A DNA stretch of 64,000 bases from Selaginella tamariscina (GCA_003024785.1 PUQB01000530.1:105001-169000), one strand, 5' to 3'. Counted from the first letter of the stretch, positions 1 to 11,890 are shown. Made by a program: numbers and translations. The notes: generated by a model not told the origin, from the letters alone.

Positions 1-342
1 TAGATCTTAAGATCCCCGACTGATTTGCTGCAATGCAATTTCTGATTTGCTCGCCATGGTATGTGTACCCCTTCTGTGTCTCACACGCGATTGGAGTCCA
101 TGTGTGGGAGGTTGTACTTGTTGTTGTTGATTCTCACACGTGCGCGTGTGGGAAGTATTGTGGTAGTACTCTGTGGGTCTTCGAATGGATTGGAGTTGTG
201 TCTGTGTGGGTCCTTGGGGGCGATGATTACAAGGTTGTTTGTCACCGTCGCCAAGACCCTTTTCCTTACTGCTGCATTTACCTCCTTCGGGCATGTGTTG
301 GGGGCATTTGTCCAAAGTATATATGTGTTGGGGTATCACAAC

Positions 343-2110
343 ATTTCTCCTCCTCGGGCATTTGTGGGGGAACATTTGTCCAAGGCGTTAAGGCTGTTTT
401 TGAGGTCTGGCAATACGTTTGATGCTTTCAAGGTGATGAATAGAGACTGTATGTGCTGAACATGGGCGCGGGTTGTTTACTCTTTCCCCAGAAGCAGCAA
501 TACCTTCGATTTGTGAGGTATTCGTGTTTCCCCCCTTCGGGCATTTGTGGGGGCATTTGCATGAAGTATGTATGCTGTTAATAAGGCTTGGTATGCTGGT
601 ATGGGCGTGGTGCTTGTGGTCTATGCTGGATTTGGTCCCAGGTTTTCGTTTTACAACATTTCCCTTCTTCGGGCATGTGCGGGGGGCATGTTGCTTGATG
701 TATAGCAGCTGTTTCAGTGGTATGTGGTACTTGTGATGCTTTAAGGTTGTTCTATAGGCTTAGTAGGTGTTAGACATGGGCTGGTTTATGTTTATTCTTC
801 TCTGGGAATAGTGAAGTCCACTCGGTTTGATGGACGACCGCATTTTCCCCCTTTGGGCATTTGCAGGGAGAGTTTGGCTTCTCGCGAATGCTCCTGTTTC
901 AGAAGTTCGGTTTGGGATTGAGGGTAAAAGGATATATGGTCGTTGCATGGGCTAGACGTGTGGTGTTCTGAAATAGCATTTTCACATGTCTTTTCGGTGG
1001 TTAAGGCCTATCTTTTTGATTTGTCTACTACATGGGCTCTTTCTGTTCCGCTTTCTCGTCTGCTGGATCTTCCTCCTCCCGTTGTCTTAATCCTCTGCTA
1101 GTTGCGCACCATGGATAGGTCCTTCTAATGGGGATGCACTCAACAGTGAGTTTCTCGGTGAAGGAGCCGCTAAAACCCGATATTGACTCATTTGACTGGT
1201 TTATCAGATGAGCAATCACTAGCTATGGGTTTGATTGAGTGTATCATTCAACATGGGTGGACGAACTTAGCGAATGACAAGGTGGGTTCTGTAGGTTGGG
1301 ATAAGCGGCTGTGTTTGCCAGTTTGTTGGTTTACACAGGATGATTGAGGTTGTGTGGTAGTTTGTTTTTTTGCTTTTTTTTTTGCTACTGTGGTGGTAGT
1401 TCGTGTGGGTTAGACACTTGCTGGTGCTATTGTGGCACGTTTGAGTGTGGTGTGGTGTGCTAGATCATTCATCCATTGGCTTGGCTCATATGGGTTGTTT
1501 TCAAGGTAGCACAGGTGGTGACAGGTTTTGAAGGGGTGTTGGTTGGTGTGGCTTAGGCACCTCTCAATGCTGTGGAGGAAGGACTTGTGGGTTTCTTGGG
1601 GTTGTGTACAGTGCTGGTGGGTGTGGGTTAGGCATTTGCCGGTACTTTCTTGGTGTGATGGTGTGAGTTGGTCTCATCCTCCTTGGTGATATCTTTTACT
1701 TGGTTACACCATCTTAAAGATTGGAGTTGGATGAATATTCTTAAGGGATATTCTTGGGATATGCTGCTTTATGCAATATGTTTGGCAGTATATACAGGTC
1801 TCTAAAAAGGTATATACATGGGCAAGTTCTTTGGGTTGTTTCATCTGGGTTGTTTTTGTATGTAGACTGGTTTGTGGACTGGCATGCAATAGTATCCCAA
1901 CATTGAGGAGATCAGTAAAGGTCTGAAGCATGACAAAACCGGGTATCTGTGAGTTCGAGCTTTTAAGTCCAAGACTCCAATGTATATGGGATATTCTTTG
2001 AATATTCTAGAGTATCTTGGAGACAGTATATAGTTTAGCATACAGAATATTCTTGTATCTTTGTTTTCTCGTTCTTTAATTCAACTATCGTTCAAAAGTT
2101 AATAGGGTAG
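343..2110. repeat. Long tandem repeat, unit A
   Basis: This stretch is repeated at 2822-4592 with a period of about 2.48 kb, in the same orientation and with mostly point differences and small indels. It has no convincing coding frame; it is G/T-rich on the plus strand and becomes AT-rich near its right end, where TATAGTTTAGCATAC occurs. It ends at about 2087-2110 in a short stretch that resembles antisense 18S rRNA (GTTCAAAAGTTAATAGGG), the same junction seen at the end of unit B. Bases 1-342 to the left hold related G-rich motifs and no gene that I can support. The unit could be an rDNA spacer repeat or a non-coding mobile element; I cannot decide between them. Confidence 0.75.
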
Positions 2111-2821
2111 GGCGAGGGCAGGACAGGGCAGGGCAGGATGTGATCCAGATATTGACGAGCGCCTTGTGACGGCTGAAGGCACAGATGCACGATCGCGTGT
2201 CCGATTGTGTAGATCCTTGATTCTCCTTTAGATTGAAGGGCTTTTGTGCAGTCTTGATTGATTCTCAAAGCGTTTTGTTTGTCCTCGGTGGGAGTGGAAG
2301 AGTGTGCCTTGGAGAAGCACGCTCTTGTAAGATCAGGCTGCTATGCATCTCCTTCCAGCATGGGCTGCTGCGGCTTCATGTGGGAGTATGTATGCAATTC
2401 CGATTGATTCACATGGTGAGGTGTGGACTTTCAACGGTTAAGCTTTTGGGATCTTGGGATCATGTATATTGTGAGTTCTTCTTCATCTACGGGCCTCCTC
2501 TCTCTTTCGTAGCACTTCCCTCCTTTGGCATTTGTATGGGGATATTTGCCTGAAGTATTGCTGTAATTCTCTCATCCTGGTGTTTTTGGTGATCCCATGT
2601 GGCAAATGGGTATCACTGTGCTGGTTATGAGCGGTGTCATGGTGGCAGATGTGCCGTTTGTGCTGGATGTGTTTGGTTTGTGAGATTGCAACATTTCCCC
2701 TCTTCGGGCATTTGCAATGGGGCATTTGTTTGGAGTATAATTGCTGTGGTTGAGGCCTAGTAAGGTGTGCCAAATGGGTGCTTGGTTACCTCTTGCTGGT
2801 TGTGCGTTTTGTTGTTGTCAC
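2111..2821. other. Spacer between the two long repeat units
   Basis: No gene is supported here. It opens with GGGCAGGACAGGGCAGGGC-type G-rich DNA, and at about 2518-2555 and 2697-2735 it contains two more copies of the CGGGCATTTG motif that punctuates the neighbouring repeats. It does not visibly match the first 342 bases, so the repeats on either side are separated by unrelated or strongly diverged DNA. Confidence 0.5.
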
Positions 2822-4592
2822 AGCATTCCCCTCTTTGGGCATTTGCGGGAACATTTGTCCGAGGCGTTAAGGCTGTTTCTGAGGTCTGGCAATACGTTTG
2901 ATGCTTTCAAGGTGATGAATAGAGATTGTATGTGCTGGACATGGATGCATTTGTCCCCAGAAGCAGCAAATACCTCGGTTTGTGAGGTATTCATGTTTCC
3001 CCCTTTGGGCATTTGTGGGGGCCTTTGTTGAAGTGTGTATGCTGTTAATGAGGCTTGGTATGCTGGTATGGGTGTGGTGCTTGTGGTCTATGCTGGATTT
3101 GGTCCCAGGTTTTCATTTTACAACATTTCCCTCCTTCGGGCATGTGGGGGGGGCATGTTGCTTGATGTATAGCGGCTGTTTCAGTGGTCTGGTGGTACTT
3201 GATGCTCTAAGGTTGTTTTATAGGCTTAGTAGGTGCTAGACATGGGTTGGTTTATGTTTATTCTTCTAGGAACAGTGAAGTCACTCAGTTTGATGGACGA
3301 CCGCATTTTCCCCCTTTGGGCATTTGCGGGGAGAGTTTGGCTTCTCGCAAATGCTGCTGTTTCAGAAGTTCGGTTTGGGATTGAGGGTATAGGGATGTAT
3401 GGTCGTTGCCTAGGCTGGACGTGTGGTGACTTTGGATATGTTTTCTTCTGAAACAGCATTTCGACAGGTCTTTTCGGTGGTTAAGGCCTGTCTTTTGGTT
3501 TTTTGCTGCGTGGGCTCTTTGTTCCGCTTTCGCACCTGCTGGATCTTCCTCCTCCCGTTGTCTTAATCCTCTGATAGTTGCGCACCGTAGATAGGTCCTT
3601 CTAATGGGGGGATGCACTCTTCCGTGAGTTCCTCGGTGAAGGAACCATCGGAAACCCGGTATTGACTCATTCTGACTTGTTTATCAGATGAGCGATTACC
3701 ACTGTGGGTTCTAGAAGTGAGTGTATCATTCAACATGGGTGGCGCACTTAGTGAAAGTAAGGTGGGTTCTTAGGTTGGGATAAGCGGCTGTGTTGCCAGT
3801 TTGCTGGTTTACACAGATGATTGAGTTTGCGTGGTTGTTTTTTCTTGTTTTGTTTTTGCTGCTGCTGGTGCTAGTTCGTGTGGGTTAGACACTTGCTGGT
3901 GCTACTGTGGCACGTTTGGGTGTGGTGTGGGTGCCAATGATTCATTCATTGGCTTGGCTCATGTGGGTCGTTTTCAAGGTAGCACAGGTGGGACAGGTTT
4001 TAAAGGGGTTTGGTTGGTGTGGGTTAGGCACCTTTCAATGCTCTGTGGAGGAAGGACTTGTGGGCTTCTTGGGGTTGTGTACAGTGCTGGGGTGTGGGTT
4101 AGGCATTTGCCGACTTTCTTGGTGTGATGGTTGAGTTGGTCTCATCCTCCTTGGTGATATCTTTTACTTGGTTACCATCTTGAAGATTCTTTGGAGTGGA
4201 TGAATATTCTTAAGGGATATTCTTGGGATATGCTATTGGGAATATGCTGATGGAATATGCTACTTTATGCAATATGTTTTTGCAGTATATATAGGTCTTC
4301 AAAAGGTATATACAGGAGGCAGGTTCTTTAGGTTGTTTCATCTGGTTCGTATGTGACTGGCATGCAACAGTATCCCGACATTGAAGAGATCAGTAAAGGT
4401 CTGAAGCATGACAAAACTGGGTATCTGCAAGCTTGAGCTTTTAAGTCTAAGACTCCAAGTATATGGGATATTCTTTGAATATTCTAGGGTATCTTGGAGA
4501 TAGTATATAGTTTAGCATACAAATATTTTGGTATCTTTGTATTTTGTTTTCTCGTTCTTTAATATGATTATCGTTCGAAAGTTGATAGGGCA
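2822..4592. repeat. Long tandem repeat, unit B
   Basis: This is the second copy of the 343-2110 unit, in the same orientation. The two align through GGCGTTAAGGCTGTTT near the left end and GTATCTTTGT...TTCTCGTTCTTTAAT near the right end. Here the shared 18S-like tail (from about 4573) does not stop but continues into about 330 bases of recognisable antisense 18S rRNA. The short frames inside show no conserved protein motif and differ between the copies by indels, which argues against coding function. Confidence 0.75.
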
Positions 4593-4899
4593 AAAATTTG
4601 ATTGAAACATCGCCGGTGCAAGGGCCGTGCGATTCGTAAAGTTACCATGAATCACCGATAGAACGGCGAGCCTATGTTGGCCTTGAATCTAGTAAGTGCA
4701 TCCCTTCCAGAGGTCGGGACTTGTTGCACGTATTAACTCTAGAATTACTACGGTTATCCGAGTAGTAAGGTACCATCAAATAAACTATTACTAATTTAAT
4801 GAGCCATTCGCAGTTTCACAGTACAAAGCAGTTTATACTTAACATGCATGGCTTAATCTTTGAGACAAGCATATGACTGTTGGCAGGATCAACTAGGTA
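4574..4899 (-). rRNA. 18S rRNA 5' fragment (pseudogene)
   Basis: Read on the minus strand, this begins like the canonical 5' end of eukaryotic 18S rRNA (ACCTAGTTGATCCTGCCA, with A in place of the usual G in CTGGTTG). It continues through the conserved AGTCATATGCTTGTCTC and AAGATTAAGCCATGCATG helices and the AATTCTAGAGTTAATACGTG segment. It breaks off after about 326 bases, at the GTTGATAGGG-complement region, where repeat unit B begins. Several substitutions at normally invariant positions and the truncation show it is a dead rDNA copy. Confidence 0.92.
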
Positions 4900-5663
4900 G
4901 CCTAACCTCGCAAGGGAGCTAGAGCCTCCATGCTCGATGCATCGAGGCAGGCACAATGGAGAAGGCATTTGCTCGGAGGAGCACACAATTCCCACCGGGA
5001 CTGTCACCCAAGGACAATAGCCCTAACAACGCCCAAGTCCAACAGGACCGAACACTCGACACAAGTGCCAGCACAAGTGCAGGCAAGTGAGGGGAGCCAA
5101 TCCCAAGACATGGGCAGGAACAAGCTCTGACTATCCCTTGCAAGCAAGGGAAGCCACAGCCATGCATTGCCAAGATAAAGGATGCCCGCACCTAGCGATA
5201 CCTCATCCACACTCAGGTCAACTCTCTGGATACCAAACCAAAGCCCCAAACAAAAGGCAACAATTTGAACCCAAGGCACACACTCCCCAGACATGAACCC
5301 AACCTGGCGCGCAAGGCATGCATCTAGGAGCCCAAGACGCACACTCCCAGCCGAGCCGAAGCACGACACATAGCGCAGCCATCTGAGAACCCAAGACGCA
5401 CACTCCTATATTGAACCAAACCAAGTCCAAATCCAAACCCGACCTAGCACGCAAGGCAGCCATTCAAGCAAGCATGGACCCACACTCTCATGGCCAAAAG
5501 AGGCACGCAAGGCAGATCATCCGAACTTGGAACACACACCCAATTGCGACTGAGTTGAATCCAAAACCTAGGGCAGTCATCCAAGTACAGGTCCACACTC
5601 CCATTGTCCGAAACCAAGTTTAGCCACAAAGGACATCCATCTAGGAGCCCGAGACTCACACTC
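4900..5663 (-). other. rDNA spacer-like DNA with degenerate 55-70 bp repeats
   Basis: This lies directly upstream of the 18S 5' end on the minus strand, where an external transcribed spacer would sit. A loose repeat built around CCAAGACGCACACTCC occurs at about 5272, 5329, 5388, 5470, 5527, 5586 and 5644, and resumes at about 11911 and 11983 beyond the retrotransposon. The element therefore landed inside this repeat tract. I support no gene here; the overlapping frames are repeat artefacts. Confidence 0.6.
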
Positions 5664-5668
5664 CTTGG

Positions 5669-6238
5669 TGTCAAGCCACGATCCAGGAACCAGGAAGCAA
5701 GTAGAATTCCAGGGACATGAAGGCTTGACTCAGGAACAGGACGGATCCAGGATCAGGATAGGATCCGGGAGCAAGATAGCAGAATAGGAACTGGGACCTC
5801 AGGAATCAGGAGTAGGACAGGATGCAGGAGCGAGACAAGAACAGGACAGGATTTAGGAGCAAGACAAGAACCGGATAGGATCCAGGAGTAGGACAAGAGC
5901 AGGAGGCAAAGGAGCAAGACAAGACAAGAGCAAGACAAGAACAAGAATGATCGTAGAAAGACTGGTGTTGATAGTAACTGATTGTACAACAATTAGGTCG
6001 GAGCTTTTATGCTCACAACTCCAAGCTAATCTAGTCATGAGTTTAATCTAGTCATGAGCTAAGAATAGTGTCCCTTATCCTCTAGGCATATCCTATAGGC
6101 ATATCCTATAGGAATATCCTATAGGTATATCCTATAGGAATATCCTGCAGGCATATCCTGTAACCCGTATCATGTATCCGAAATCCTACATCCTGTATCC
6201 TGTATTTGGAATCCTGTATCCTGCATCGGGTTGTGACA
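5669..6238 (-). repeat. 3' LTR of the Ty3 element
   Basis: Starts TGTCAAGCC and ends GTTGTGACA on the plus strand. One half is rich in AGGA/CAGGAT purine-biased repeats; the other half carries a tandem series of ATATCCTATAGG-like units (about 6075-6165). It matches the right LTR and the solo LTR at 16283-16946. Confidence 0.95.
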
Positions 6239-6253
6239 GCACCTCCTCCCTAA
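6239..6253 (-). other. Polypurine tract of the Ty3 element
   Basis: On the minus strand the bases next to the 3' LTR read TTAGGGAGGAGGTGC, a purine-rich run in the position expected for the plus-strand DNA primer during reverse transcription. It overlaps the stop of the pol frame. Confidence 0.7.
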
Positions 6254-9200
6254 GGACGAGTTCCACGAGTCTTAGGACCTGGTTTAGCAGGATTAATGCC
6301 GATGGAAGGCAGCAACTTTGGAAGAAGCATGGAGTAAGTTGGATGCAGGTTCCCAAGTGCGATCGGTAGGCAAATAACCTTTCCAATCCACCAAGTATTG
6401 AAGTTGGCGGCGATGAAGACGAGAATCAAGGATGGCTGCAACTTCGTACTCAGGTTCACCAGCAATGACCACAGGAGGGGGAGGAGAAGAAGCACGACCA
6501 GGAAGAGAAGAAGGATGATACGGCTCCAACAAGGAGGTGTGAAACACAGGATGAAGTTTCACCGTGGATGGTAACTCGAGTCGGAAAGCTACAGGATTTA
6601 CCTCCGCCACGATCCTGTAAGGGCCCAATCGTTGAAAATCCAACTTAGAAGAAGGCCTGTTGGTGCGAATGTGTCGACGAAGAAGCCACACGAGATCACC
6701 AATCTTGTATGCAGGTGCCGGCTGACGGTGAGCATCAGCATGATGCTTGTACCGTTCCTGTGCCTGCTGAAGATGAACCTGGAGATCATCCTGTACCTGA
6801 CGAAGATGCTGGAGACGATCCTGTACTGCAGGAGCGGAAGAAGGAGAAGCAGGAGGAGCAAAGTCAAAACGTGGATGGTGGCCTGTAAGAGCAAAGAAAG
6901 GTGTCTGGCCTGTAGATGCGTGAATGGAGTTGTTGTAGGCAAACTCCGCCATAGGAAGAAGGTCCAACCAATTATCCTGTTGGTAACTGATGAAGCAACG
7001 AAGATATTGCTCCAAGGTCTGAATTGTGCGTTCTGACTGTCCATCAGTTTGCGGGTGATATCCTGAAGAAAGATCCGCTTTAACCTGTAGACTCCGAAGA
7101 AGCTCTCGCCAAAACTTGGACATGAATTGTGGACCTCGATCGGAAACAATGCTCTCAGGAAGACCATGTGTCGGAACACTCGGATCACCAACTCGGCAGT
7201 TGTCTGCCTGTAGCTGTCTTGTTACATGGTAGGAAATGAGCCTGTTTGGTGAAACGGTCAACCACCACAAGAACTGCATCGAATCCACGAGAAGGAGGAA
7301 GATCTGTGAGGAAATCCATAGAAATGGATCTCCAAGGAGCAGAAGGAACAGGAAGAGGACGAAGAAGACCAGAAGGTGCATGACGAGGCATCTTCGACCT
7401 GTTGCAGGTGTCACAACTCCGTACAAACCTTTCCACAAAACCTCGCAACCCAGGCCACCAATAGTTGCGAGTCACCAACTCAACTGTCTTGGCCACACCA
7501 AAATGTCCTGTAGCCGGGGTATCATGACAATCCTGTACCACACGAGTCCTGCAAACACCAACAGGAACGTACAGGAGACCTTCCCGGTACAGGAGTCCAT
7601 CCTGTATGGTGAACAGGTTGTAGTCTGGACGGGAACTGGAGGAAGAGGAACTTGCAACGTCAGGATGAATGTGTGAGAACACATTCTTTGCCAAGTCGTC
7701 TGTAGCCAACTGCGAACGGACGTCCTGTAGGAGTGTTGAATCTGCTGGAGCCTGATGAACCTGTGCCGCAAGCCGGAATCGATCAGGACCCAACAACACT
7801 TGCCTTTGACAGTCAATGCAGGATCGCCGGGCGGTGCAAGGTAAGAGCGCCTAGACAATGCGTCCGCCTTGCCATTCCGAAAACCGGGCCTGTAGACGAT
7901 GACGAAGTCAAAACGTGATAGGAACTCCGCCCACCTAGCCTGTCGCCGACTGAGAACTCGAGCCGTTTGAAAGTACTCCAGGTTCTTGTGATCCGTAAGA
8001 ACTTGTACAGGATGCGCAGCACCTTCCAGGAAATGCCGCCACTCCTCAAACGAATCCACAATGGCCTTGAGTTCCTTGTCATGAATCTCGTAATTGATCT
8101 CCGCCGAAGGAACTTACGAGAGTGAAAAGCTACAGGATGAAGCAACTTGTTCTCCAACTTGTGATAGGACGGATCCTACTGCAAAATCCGAGGCATCTGC
8201 TTCAACGAAGAAAGGACGAGAAGGATCAGGATGTGCTAAAATCGGAGCTGTCGTGAAGGTGTCCTTGAGTGTTGTGAATGCATGTTCCGCCTTGTCGGAC
8301 CAAGAGAAAACCTCTGTGCGCTTGGTGAGTTCCGTGAGTGGAAGTACACGCTTGGAGAAGTCCTGTATGAACCGCCTGTAGAAGTTTGCAAAGCCAAGGA
8401 AACATTGTACATCTCGTACAGACTTGGGCCTCTCCCACTCCACGATGGTCTTCACCTTGTGCATGTCCATGGAAACGCCAGCAGGAGAGACGATGTAGCC
8501 CAAGAACTCCACAGAATCCCTATCGAAAAAACACTTCTCCAACTTCGCATACAGGCCATGCTCGCGAAGCCGCTGTAGAACCAATCGTACATGCTTGTCA
8601 TGTGCCGCCTGGTCCTTGGAGAAAATCAAAATGTCGTCGAGGTAGATCACCACAAACTGGTCCAAGAAGTCACGAAAGATGTCGTTCACCATGTGTTGGA
8701 ACACGGCTGGGGCATTGGTAAGGCCGAAAGGCATACCGTGTACTCGAAGTGTCCATACCTTGTACGAAAGGCAGTCTTCCACTCATCGCCTGGACGAATC
8801 CGTACAAGGTTGTAGGCCCCTCGTAAGTCGATCTTCGTGAACACCTTTGCTCCTCGCAGCCGATCGAGAAGTTCCGGGATCAATGGCAACGGGTACCGAT
8901 TCCGAATGGTACTTGATTCAAACCCCTGTAGTCCACAACCAAACGTAAGCTCCCATCCTTCTTCTTGACAAAGAAGATAGGCGCTCCTGCAGGGGACTTT
9001 GAGTGACGAATGAAGCCGGATGCCAAGTTGTCCTCGATGTACTGGCGAAGAACCTCCAACTCTGTGGTGACAATGCGTAAATCGGTCCGAACGGTGGAGT
9101 CTTTCCTTCTGCAAGATCAATAGGACAGTCGTAGGACCTGTGAACAGGAAGAACTGTAGCCTTGTGCTTGTCAAAAACGTCCTTAAAGTCGTGGTACTTG

Positions 9201-10223
9201 GATGGTAGAGAAGAAGGAGGAGAAGGAGAAGGAGTAGGCGAAGGAGATTGAAAAACAGGAGAGTCAGACACAGGAAAGGTAGAAGAGGACGTAGGAGTTA
9301 CTTGAAAGGCAAAAAGGTGGAAAGGAGCAGGATCAGTGGTAAGTTCATGCATGGTAGTGGTAAGAACTCGGAGAGGAGCAGGAGGGAGTTGTGACTGAAA
9401 AAGAGGAAGGATCTTGGGGGTGGAACAGAGGCAGAGTAACAAAAGGAGGCAGGATTGGGAGAAACCTGTGTGGATGTTGACGAGTGTACAGGATTGGAAG
9501 AATCCTGTACAGAAGTCCGTGGATGCACAGGAGTGAGGAGAGCCTGTGAGTGTGCTGACGAACCAACAGGAGGTGGATCCTGTTGAGGAGGAACCTTCGA
9601 CACTGATACAGGATTGGAAGAACCCTGTACAGGACACCGCAAACTTACAGGAGTGGAGAAGCCTGCGGATGTGCTGAGGAACTGACATGAGGTGAATCCT
9701 GTCGAGGAGTCTTCAACACTGGTACAGGAACAGGCACGGTCAATCCTGTAGCTTGTACTGCCTCAGACACCAAGGATGTATCCTGCACGCAGGAAGGTAC
9801 AGGATTGATCCTGGCTGCTGGAGAGGAAAACGTGAGCGTCCTAGACCTCCAGTCGATCTGCGGATTTGCAACAACGAACCATGGCATGCCAAAAATGATG
9901 GGAGTCGACCGAGTCTTGATCAAGTTGAAGGAAATCGAACAGTTGAATGCACCATGATTGCAAGAGAGAGGTGTGGTAGCGTGGGTAACTGCGCCAGAAG
10001 CAATCAAACGACCATCGGCCACCTCTACAGGAACTGCACGCTTCAACTTCACCACCGGAATGCCATGCTGAGCTGCAAAAGTGTCATCCATGAAACATGC
10101 ATTTGCACCAGTGTCTAACAGGGCAAACTCCTTGAGCTCTCGATTATTGAGGCGAATGTGTACAGGAAACTTGAGTGATGGAATGGTATGAGCAGCACCA
10201 ATGGAGCCTGCACCTACGTCCAA
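6250..10223 (-). pseudogene. pol of Ty3 element: protease, RT, RNase H, integrase, chromodomain
   Basis: The polyprotein makes and inserts the element's DNA. In order on the minus strand: a retropepsin with LLDTGANACFMD (about 9645-10223); a proline/serine-rich linker (about 9200-9690); reverse transcriptase with [12 protein letters not shown] and the catalytic VIYLDDILIF (about 8114-9174); RNase H with TDHKNLEYF and ALSRR (about 7813-8059); integrase with the HHCC finger (CDTCNRSK) and core motifs DRFTKQAHF, SDRGPQF and SGYHPQTDGQSER (about 6800-7700); and a chromodomain with EYEVAAIL and YLVDWKGY near 6293-6440. The frame shifts several times, for example within RT at about 8760, in RNase H near 7830 and at the very C-terminus, so no single intact polyprotein is encoded as written. 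Family known; breaks seen directly. Confidence 0.93.
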
Positions 10224-10283
10224 CTTCGCGGCTCCTAGACGAAGTGGACATTGAAGTTTTCCGACTGAACTTCAGCTTCGGCT

Positions 10284-11207
10284 TCACGCGTCTTGAATTC
10301 TGGCTTTATTAGGACATTCCGCCACCTTGTGTCCTGCTGCACCACAATACAAGCATAGGTTCTCACCCCGACGACGTTGCTTCTCAGCAGTTGAAAGTGG
10401 GCCACGCTTGGATTTGTTAACCTCCATAGGAACTGCTCCAGAAGGTGTCGTAGGAACATGTGCTACGGCTACAGGATTCGTTGGCAGGAACTGCTGACGG
10501 AATTTTTCCTGACGGCGCTCGAACAAACGGTTGTCGCAGCGAACGGCCTGTTGCATGATCTCCGCTAACGTTTGAGCATCCGGTAATGTAAGGAGAAGGT
10601 CCTTCACATCATCCCTCAGCCCAAAACGAAAGTGTTCGATCAACGCAGTCTCGTCCCATGGAATGTTTGTGCACAATTGCTGGAATTCGGATGCATAAAC
10701 TGAAGCTGGTCTGGATCCTTGTGTGACTCCGTAACTTGGTGCATGCAGAACGGTACTTATCAGGATCTCCAAAACAGGCTTCAAAGGCAGCCACGAAACC
10801 TTCAAAGTCTCCATCAATGGGTCGTCACGCTCCAGCAAGGGAGCAACCCAAGCTCGTGGAGATCCACTTAGTAAGGATGCCAAAAGGCCAACCTTTTGTG
10901 CATCCGTCGAGTAGCGGCGTGGTTGCATGCGGATCAAGAGCCGGATCTGATTCAGGAAACCTTGGAAATCGGCACGGTTGCCACTGAACTTCTCTGGCAT
11001 GCTGATCTTCGGCTCCGGAGAAAAGTTCGATGAAGAAGGAACCACCGATGCCTGAGAGAGAGCCTGCGCAGCAGCCTTGGAGGATGCATCAGCAGCTGCA
11101 TGTGCCGCATGGGTGGAGCCTTGCAGATCGGTGACCACTTGGCGCAAAGTGGCCAGCTCATGAAGCAACATTTGGTGCTCGCGTTGAAAGTGCTCAAAAT
11201 CAGCCAT
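10284..11207 (-). pseudogene. gag of Ty3 element
   Basis: This is the nucleocapsid/capsid precursor that packages element RNA. It starts at an ATG just inside the 5' LTR (MADFEHFQREHQ). It has an N-terminal coiled-coil-like segment, an alanine/serine-rich linker, a capsid-like retrotransposon gag domain (about residues 70-230, with FSGNRADFQGFL), and near the end a single CCHC zinc knuckle, CLYCGAAGHKVAEC. One frame break lies near 10740-10800 inside the capsid region; the rest reads well. The start is chosen because it is the first ATG after the LTR and opens the conserved frame. Confidence 0.88.
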
Positions 11208-11305
11208 GATCTTATGAAAGAAAGAAAGGAGAAAAACGAAGGAAAAGAATCAAGGAAAAAAAAGTAGCTGAGAAACGGAGAGCTATGAAAGAGTTACTAT
11301 CAAAC

Positions 11306-11885
11306 TGTCAAGCCACGATCCAGGAACCAGGAAGCAAGTAGGATTCCAGGGACAGGAAGGCTTGACTCAGGAACAGGACGGATCCAGGATCAGGATAGGA
11401 TCCGGGAGCAAGATAGCAGAATAGGAACTGGGACCTCAGGAATCAGGAGTAGGACAGGATCAGGAGCGAGACAAGAACAGGACAGGATTCAGGAGCAAGA
11501 TAGGAACTAGATAGGATCCAGGAGTAGGACAAGAGCAGGAGGCAAAGGAGCAAGACAAGACAAGAGCAAGACAAGAACAAGAATGATCGTAGAAAGACTG
11601 GTGTTGATAGTAACTGATTGTACAACAATTAGGTCGGAGCTTTTATGCTCACAACTCCAAGCTAATCTATCATGAGTCTAATCTAGTCATGAGCTAAGAA
11701 TAGTGTCCCTTATCCTCTAGGCATATCCTGTAGCATATCCTGTAGGCATATCCTATAGGAATATCCTATAGGTATATCCTGTAGGAATATCCTGCAGGCA
11801 TATCCTGTAACCCGTATCCTGTATCCGAAATTCTACATCCTGTATCCTGTATCCGGAATCCTGTATCCTGCATCGGGTTGTGACA
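11306..11885 (-). repeat. 5' LTR of the Ty3 element
   Basis: About 580 bases, TGTCAAGCC to TTGTGACA on the plus strand, followed by the CTTGG target duplicate. It drives minus-strand transcription of gag and pol. It differs from the left LTR by scattered substitutions and small indels. Confidence 0.95.
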
Positions 11886-11890
11886 CTTGG

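Larger units (their letters stand above)
282..3342 (+). repeat. Dispersed CGGGCATTTG / GGGGGCATTTG motif, about 11 copies
   Basis: A motif of about 35 bases, roughly CCCYCTTCGGGCATTTG followed by a G-run and CATTTG, recurs at about 282, 349, 533, 663, 846, 2518, 2697, 2827, 3000, 3129 and 3309. Its internal form is a direct repeat of GGGCATTTG separated by a G-run. Spacing is irregular, about 65-185 bases. It is seen directly in the sequence; its role is unknown. Confidence 0.7.
5669..11885 (-). mobile_element. Full-length Ty3/Gypsy chromovirus retrotransposon
   Basis: A complete LTR retrotransposon of about 6.2 kb, transcribed on the minus strand. LTRs of 570 and 580 bases begin TG and end CA, and both sides are flanked by the 5-bp target duplication CTTGG (5664-5668 and 11886-11890). 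The internal order on the minus strand is gag, protease, reverse transcriptase, RNase H, integrase, chromodomain, which is Ty3/Gypsy order. The terminal chromodomain places it with the chromoviruses. The purine tract GGGAGGAGGTGC lies just inside the 3' LTR. I could not see a clean TGG-starting primer-binding site next to the 5' LTR. The LTRs are very similar, so insertion is fairly recent, but frames are broken in several places and it is probably not autonomous as written. Confidence 0.95.

Noticed and set aside
33..459. Two overlapping plus-strand frames of about 130 residues near the left edge
   Set aside because: They lie in G/T-rich repeat DNA, are cysteine/glycine-rich without any motif, and are not preserved in the corresponding part of the second repeat.
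4816..5674. Several long frames on both strands upstream of the 18S fragment
   Set aside because: They come from the GC-rich degenerate spacer repeats; the translations are repetitive and match no domain.
9298..9566. Separate small frames rich in Ser/Pro and Gln in the Ty3 element
   Set aside because: They are alternative frames of the low-complexity linker between protease and reverse transcriptase, with no start context or conserved motif.
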